A DNA stretch of 8,702 nucleotides from Accumulibacter sp. (GTDB taxonomy: Bacteria; Pseudomonadota; Gammaproteobacteria; Burkholderiales; Rhodocyclaceae): contig JAITAJ010000144.1 of assembly GCA_031284185.1 (NCBI GenBank), positions 1 to 8,702 on the forward strand. The letters run 5' to 3'. This document shows positions 5,997-8,702 of the stretch, in pieces. Within the stretch, counting starts at the first letter, position 1. Every line of letters begins with the position of its first letter. A model generated the notes under the pieces. That model worked only from the letters and a program-made list of their open reading frames with translations. It was not told where the DNA came from and did not search any database. Made by a program: the position numbers and the translations under genes.

Positions 5997-6031
5997 ATCG
6001 ATTCAACGGGAGACGCATCGATTCGATCTGC

Positions 6032-6039
6032 TATAAAAT
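6032..6039 (+). promoter_or_regulatory. Probable -10 box for the 6187-8650 gene cluster
   Basis: TATAAAAT is a strong -10 candidate in an otherwise GC-rich region and lies on the strand of the downstream genes. No convincing -35 was found at 16-18 bases. Transcription would begin near 6046, giving an 18-base leader to the ATG at 6064 or a leader of about 140 bases to the preferred ATG at 6187. Confidence 0.45.
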
Positions 6040-6186
6040 GACGCGATTTTCCAATCGCCGGTAATGACTCATGGATGGAATCATCCGTATGACGGACCCG
6101 ATGGCGCGATCCGCCGGACGGATTCTACTCCGCGCGCCGTGGGACGGGCATCGGGCGCCTCGCGGCTTTTTCCCGGAATTCGGCCG

Positions 6187-6786
6187 ATGAGCAAGGGGCG
6201 GCCTTCTCCCGGCACTTCCCGGCAGCGCTCGCGCGTCGCCGGTCTGGCCGCCCGGCTGATGGCGGACGATGGCATCGCCGATTATTCGACCGCCAAACGC
6301 AAGGCGGCATCGATTCTCGGCCTTCCGGCCAGCGCGCGTCTGCCCGAGAACGCCGAGGTCGAATCCGGGCTGCGCGTCTACCAGCGCTTGTTTCAGGAGC
6401 AGGAACAGAGCGAGAGGCTCGCCGGGCTTCGGCGGAAGGCCATCGAGTTCATGGAAATCACGCGGCGCTTCAATCCCTATCTGTCCGGCGCGGTGCTCGA
6501 CGGCACGGCGGGCAGAGGCGCGGAGATCGACATCCAGCTATTCACCGACGGCGCCAAGGAGGTCGAAATTTTCCTGCTCAACGAGCACATCGAATTCCGG
6601 CACGGCACGCCGCGTTCGGAACGCGCCGAGGCCGTATTGACGGTCGACGACGAGGGGGTGGCGATCAACCTCGTCATCTACGCGCGGCAGGATGAGCGTG
6701 TCGTGTTCAGGATGCGGGATGGCCGAATCCGGCCCCGCGCGCGCATCGACGCCCTTAGACGCCTGTGGGCCGATGACATGAAATGA
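6187..6786 (+). CDS. Nucleotidyltransferase-like protein of unknown function
   Basis: This 199-residue protein appears to match an uncharacterised family I recall from Betaproteobacteria, whose members are sometimes misannotated as UDP-N-acetylmuramate--alanine ligase; it has no Mur ligase motif. Visible parts are a conserved helical start (RVAGLAARLMADDGIADYSTAKRKAAS split over 16-42), a middle helical region rich in Gln and Glu (60-95), and GAVLDGTAGRGAEIDIQLFT (101-120), which resembles the polymerase-beta/MNT nucleotidyltransferase signature. In that signature Asp115 is kept but the second metal carboxylate position is Gln117, so catalysis is doubtful. An in-frame ATG at 6064 would add 41 residues; that part has lower third-position GC (about 59% against 76% for the next 42 codons) and looks unlike the family, so 6187 is preferred. 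Neither start has a good ribosome site. It lies 7 bases from prmA. Confidence 0.75.
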   Translation: MSKGRPSPGTSRQRSRVAGLAARLMADDGIADYSTAKRKAASILGLPASARLPENAEVESGLRVYQRLFQEQEQSERLAGLRRKAIEFMEITRRFNPYLSGAVLDGTAGRGAEIDIQLFTDGAKEVEIFLLNEHIEFRHGTPRSERAEAVLTVDDEGVAINLVIYARQDERVVFRMRDGRIRPRARIDALRRLWADDMK

Positions 6787-6793
6787 CCCGGCC

Positions 6794-7687
6794 ATGTCCT
6801 GGATTTCCGTCACGATCGATACCGACTGCCGCCACGCCGAGCCGCTGGCCGATGCCTTGCTCGACGCGGGCGCGTGTTCGGCCAGCATCGAGGATGCCGA
6901 CGCCGGCACGCCGGACGAAACCCCGCGATTCGGCGAACCCGGCCTGAGCGCCGCGCCGGGCTGGGCACGTTCGCGCGTCGTTGCGCTGCTCGACGTCGAC
7001 GTCGATGTCGTCAGGCTGCTGGAGAGTTGCGCCGCCGCCGCCGGCCTTCCCGGCGTTCCGGCCCACGCGCTGGAAAAGGTGGAGGCGCAGGACTGGGTGC
7101 GGCTCACCCAGTCGCAGTTTGAGCCGATCCGGGTATCCGAGCGCCTCTGGATCGTGCCGTCCTGGCATACCGCGCCGGACCCGCAGGCCATCGTCCTGCT
7201 CCTCGATCCGGGCATGGCCTTCGGCACCGGCTCGCATCCGACGACCCGTCTTTGCCTCGAATGGCTGGAACGTACCGTGACGCCGGGCTGTTCCGTGCTC
7301 GACTACGGTTGCGGTTCGGGCATCCTGGGGATCGCCGCCGCCCGGCTCGGCGCGGTGGACGTGCTCGGCGTCGACATCGACCCGCAGGCGGTCGCCGCGG
7401 CCCGGAACAACGCGGCGCGCAATGAAACGCGCGTCCGTTTCGAGGACTCCGCGGTGGAGATACGCGGGCAGTTCGACCTGGTGGTCGCCAACATCCTGTC
7501 CAATCCGCTCAAGGCCCTGGCGCCGGCCATCTGCGCCCACGTCCGCCCCGGCGGACGGCTTGCCCTGTCGGGCATCCTGCCGGCGCAGACCGGGGAACTG
7601 ATCGCGGCTTACGCCCCGTGGATACCGCTCGCGCTCGTCGACGGCCGTGAAGGCTGGATCTGTCTGGCCGGAACGAAAGCGGCGTGA
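6794..7687 (+). CDS. prmA: Ribosomal protein L11 methyltransferase PrmA
   Basis: PrmA trimethylates ribosomal protein L11 using S-adenosylmethionine. The 297-residue protein has the small N-terminal L11-recognition domain (about 1-60), a linker, and a Rossmann methyltransferase domain. Motifs are LDPGMAFGTGSHPTT (137-151), a PrmA hallmark; SAM motif I VLDYGCGSGILGIAAARLGA (168-187); acidic GVDIDP (192-197); and VANILSNPL (231-239). The ATG lies 7 bases after the upstream stop with no clear Shine-Dalgarno, which suggests coupling. In many betaproteobacteria prmA follows accB-accC; here a nucleotidyltransferase-like gene takes that place, while the downstream zinc-ribbon gene is conserved. Confidence 0.96.
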   Translation: MSWISVTIDTDCRHAEPLADALLDAGACSASIEDADAGTPDETPRFGEPGLSAAPGWARSRVVALLDVDVDVVRLLESCAAAAGLPGVPAHALEKVEAQDWVRLTQSQFEPIRVSERLWIVPSWHTAPDPQAIVLLLDPGMAFGTGSHPTTRLCLEWLERTVTPGCSVLDYGCGSGILGIAAARLGAVDVLGVDIDPQAVAAARNNAARNETRVRFEDSAVEIRGQFDLVVANILSNPLKALAPAICAHVRPGGRLALSGILPAQTGELIAAYAPWIPLALVDGREGWICLAGTKAA

Positions 7688-7703
7688 TTCCGCTCGTTCA
7701 GGA

Positions 7704-7709
7704 TAGAAT
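7704..7709 (+). promoter_or_regulatory. Possible -10 box directly before the zinc-ribbon gene
   Basis: TAGAAT ends 8 bases before the ATG at 7718, inside the 30-base gap after prmA. Transcription would start at or within a base or two of the ATG and give a nearly leaderless message. No convincing -35 is visible and the only Shine-Dalgarno-like string (AGGA at 7700-7703) is too distant. The gene may instead be read from the prmA transcript. Confidence 0.3.
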
Positions 7710-7717
7710 CGCTCCTC

Positions 7718-8650
7718 ATGAAAACGCGCTGCCCGAATTGCCAGACCGTCTTCCGCATCACGACCGAACAGCTCGCGGCGCGAGCCGGCAAGGTTCGCTG
7801 CGGGCATTGCCGGAAGGTGTTCATCGCGCTCGGCAACCTGCTCGAAGAGCCGTCCCACGCCATCGCCCCCATGTCCCTGCCGGCCGATGTGATCGACGTG
7901 CGCGTGGCATTGGAGCCTGCGTCCGCCGATCCCCGGAACGAGCCGGAAATTCCGGGAAGGCGGCCCGGATTTCCGCATTCCCCCCAAGTGGATGAGCCGG
8001 AAGCCGGGGAAAGTGAACGGCTGTATCCGTATGGCGCGCCGTCCGACCCCATCGAGCCGGAGGCGGACCCCGCCACCGAGCAGATTCTTCCGCGTGAAAC
8101 CAGTGAGATACCGGGTTACAGCAAATGGGCCGAAGGCGTCATGGCGCCGCCCATCGAGGCTCCCGCCGAAAAGCCGTCGTACTGGCCGTTCCGGCTGGCC
8201 GTGGTGGTCTTGTCGCTGACCCTGGCCGGCCAGGCCGTGTTTCACTTCCGCGGCGAACTGGCGGTCGCCGTGCCCGGTCTGCATCCCGTTCTCGAAGCCT
8301 TCTCGCTCGCCGTGGACGGCCCCCTGCCGTTGCCGAAGCATGCCGAGCTGGTCGGCATCGAAACCTCCGATCTACAGACCGACGCCGCCCGGGGCGGGCT
8401 GCTCGTGCTGAACGCCACGCTGCGCAACAAGGCGCCCTATGGGCAAGCCTATCCGTCGCTGGAGCTTTCGTTGACCGACACGCAGGACACGGTGATCGCC
8501 CGTCGCGTCTTCCCCCCGCAAGACTATCTCTCCGCGGGAGCGGCGGCCTCCCCCTCCTTCGCCGCCAACTCCGATGTCGCGGTGCGCCTGTGGATCGAGG
8601 CCACGAACCTCAGCGCGGCGGGATACCGCTTGTTCGTCTTCTACCCTTGA
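7718..8650 (+). CDS. Zinc-ribbon and DUF3426 membrane protein
   Basis: This is a 310-residue protein with three parts. An N-terminal zinc ribbon (MJ0042-type) has CPNC (5-8) and CGHC (28-31). A long Pro/Glu-rich linker (about 45-150) looks disordered. A single membrane helix (about 157-176, WPFRLAVVVLSLTLAGQAVF) precedes a periplasmic DUF3426 domain (about 177-310, with ETSDLQTD, LLVLNATLRNKA and SLELSLTD). The zinc ribbon would face the cytoplasm. The function of the family is unknown. DUF3426 proteins often carry a Cys pair just before the PLP segment; here that segment is AFSLAVDGPLPLPK with no Cys. The gene follows prmA by 30 bases, a common betaproteobacterial arrangement, and has a poor ribosome site. 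Repeat element D starts just after its stop. Confidence 0.88.
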   Translation: MKTRCPNCQTVFRITTEQLAARAGKVRCGHCRKVFIALGNLLEEPSHAIAPMSLPADVIDVRVALEPASADPRNEPEIPGRRPGFPHSPQVDEPEAGESERLYPYGAPSDPIEPEADPATEQILPRETSEIPGYSKWAEGVMAPPIEAPAEKPSYWPFRLAVVVLSLTLAGQAVFHFRGELAVAVPGLHPVLEAFSLAVDGPLPLPKHAELVGIETSDLQTDAARGGLLVLNATLRNKAPYGQAYPSLELSLTDTQDTVIARRVFPPQDYLSAGAAASPSFAANSDVAVRLWIEATNLSAAGYRLFVFYP

Positions 8651-8660
8651 CAGGGGTGTT

Positions 8661-8702
8661 CAGAGGACAGTCTCAGAAGACAGTTCCAGAGGATAGAAGA
8701 CA
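8661..8702 (+). repeat. Partial heptad repeat element D
   Basis: CAG/TAG-ended units follow the stop codon of the zinc-ribbon gene by about 10 bases: AGGACAG, TCTCAG (6), AAGACAG, TTCCAG (6), AGGATAG, then AAGACA at the window edge. The orientation is that of a left arm, so a GC hairpin core and an inverted right arm should lie just beyond the window. The 6-base TTCCAG variant is shared with element A. Confidence 0.75.

Noticed and set aside
6755..8341. Long leftward open frame of 528 codons
   Set aside because: It is antisense to prmA and the zinc-ribbon gene, both identified by motifs; long antisense frames are expected at this GC content.

Overview
The window looks like high-GC chromosomal DNA from a betaproteobacterium, possibly Rhodocyclales-like. 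This rests on gene content and recognised protein families only: a cytosolic-type malate dehydrogenase, Mpl, XerD, and a prmA gene followed by a zinc-ribbon/DUF3426 membrane protein, a pairing common in Betaproteobacteria. No rRNA, tRNA or other taxonomic marker is present, so the assignment is an inference.

Layout from left to right. Positions 1-95 hold a partial repeat element (A). Next come two leftward genes, a NamZ/DUF1343 family protein (109-1314) and malate dehydrogenase (1397-2383), separated by a strong hairpin terminator. Repeat element B (2481-2678) lies between the divergent mdh and ogt promoters. Rightward ogt (2732-3202) overlaps rightward xerD (3186-4103). Repeat element C (4104-4503) fills the gap between the converging ends of xerD and mpl and supplies the last codons of mpl. 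Leftward mpl (4444-5859) is followed by a divergent intergenic region with a different, REP-like hairpin. A rightward three-gene unit comes next: a nucleotidyltransferase-like protein (6187-6786), prmA (6794-7687) and a zinc-ribbon/DUF3426 membrane protein (7718-8650). Repeat element D begins just after the last stop codon and runs off the window.

The genes are mostly housekeeping: central metabolism (mdh), DNA repair (ogt), chromosome dimer resolution (xerD), murein recycling (mpl, and probably namZ) and ribosomal protein methylation (prmA). There is no phage, toxin-antitoxin, CRISPR or defence locus.

The unusual part is the intergenic DNA. Four elements share one plan: phased 7-bp repeats (CAG-ended on one side, CTG-started on the other) flank a GC-rich inverted repeat around GCTTGCGGCGC...GCGCCGCAAGC, with a smaller A/T-rich hairpin at its centre. 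They lie at the edges of transcription units and directly against stop codons. One supplies the C-terminus and stop codon of Mpl, and one touches two promoters. They resemble a non-autonomous, REPIN- or MITE-like family combined with heptamer tandem repeats similar in style to cyanobacterial STRRs. This is the most promising candidate for an undescribed system in the window.
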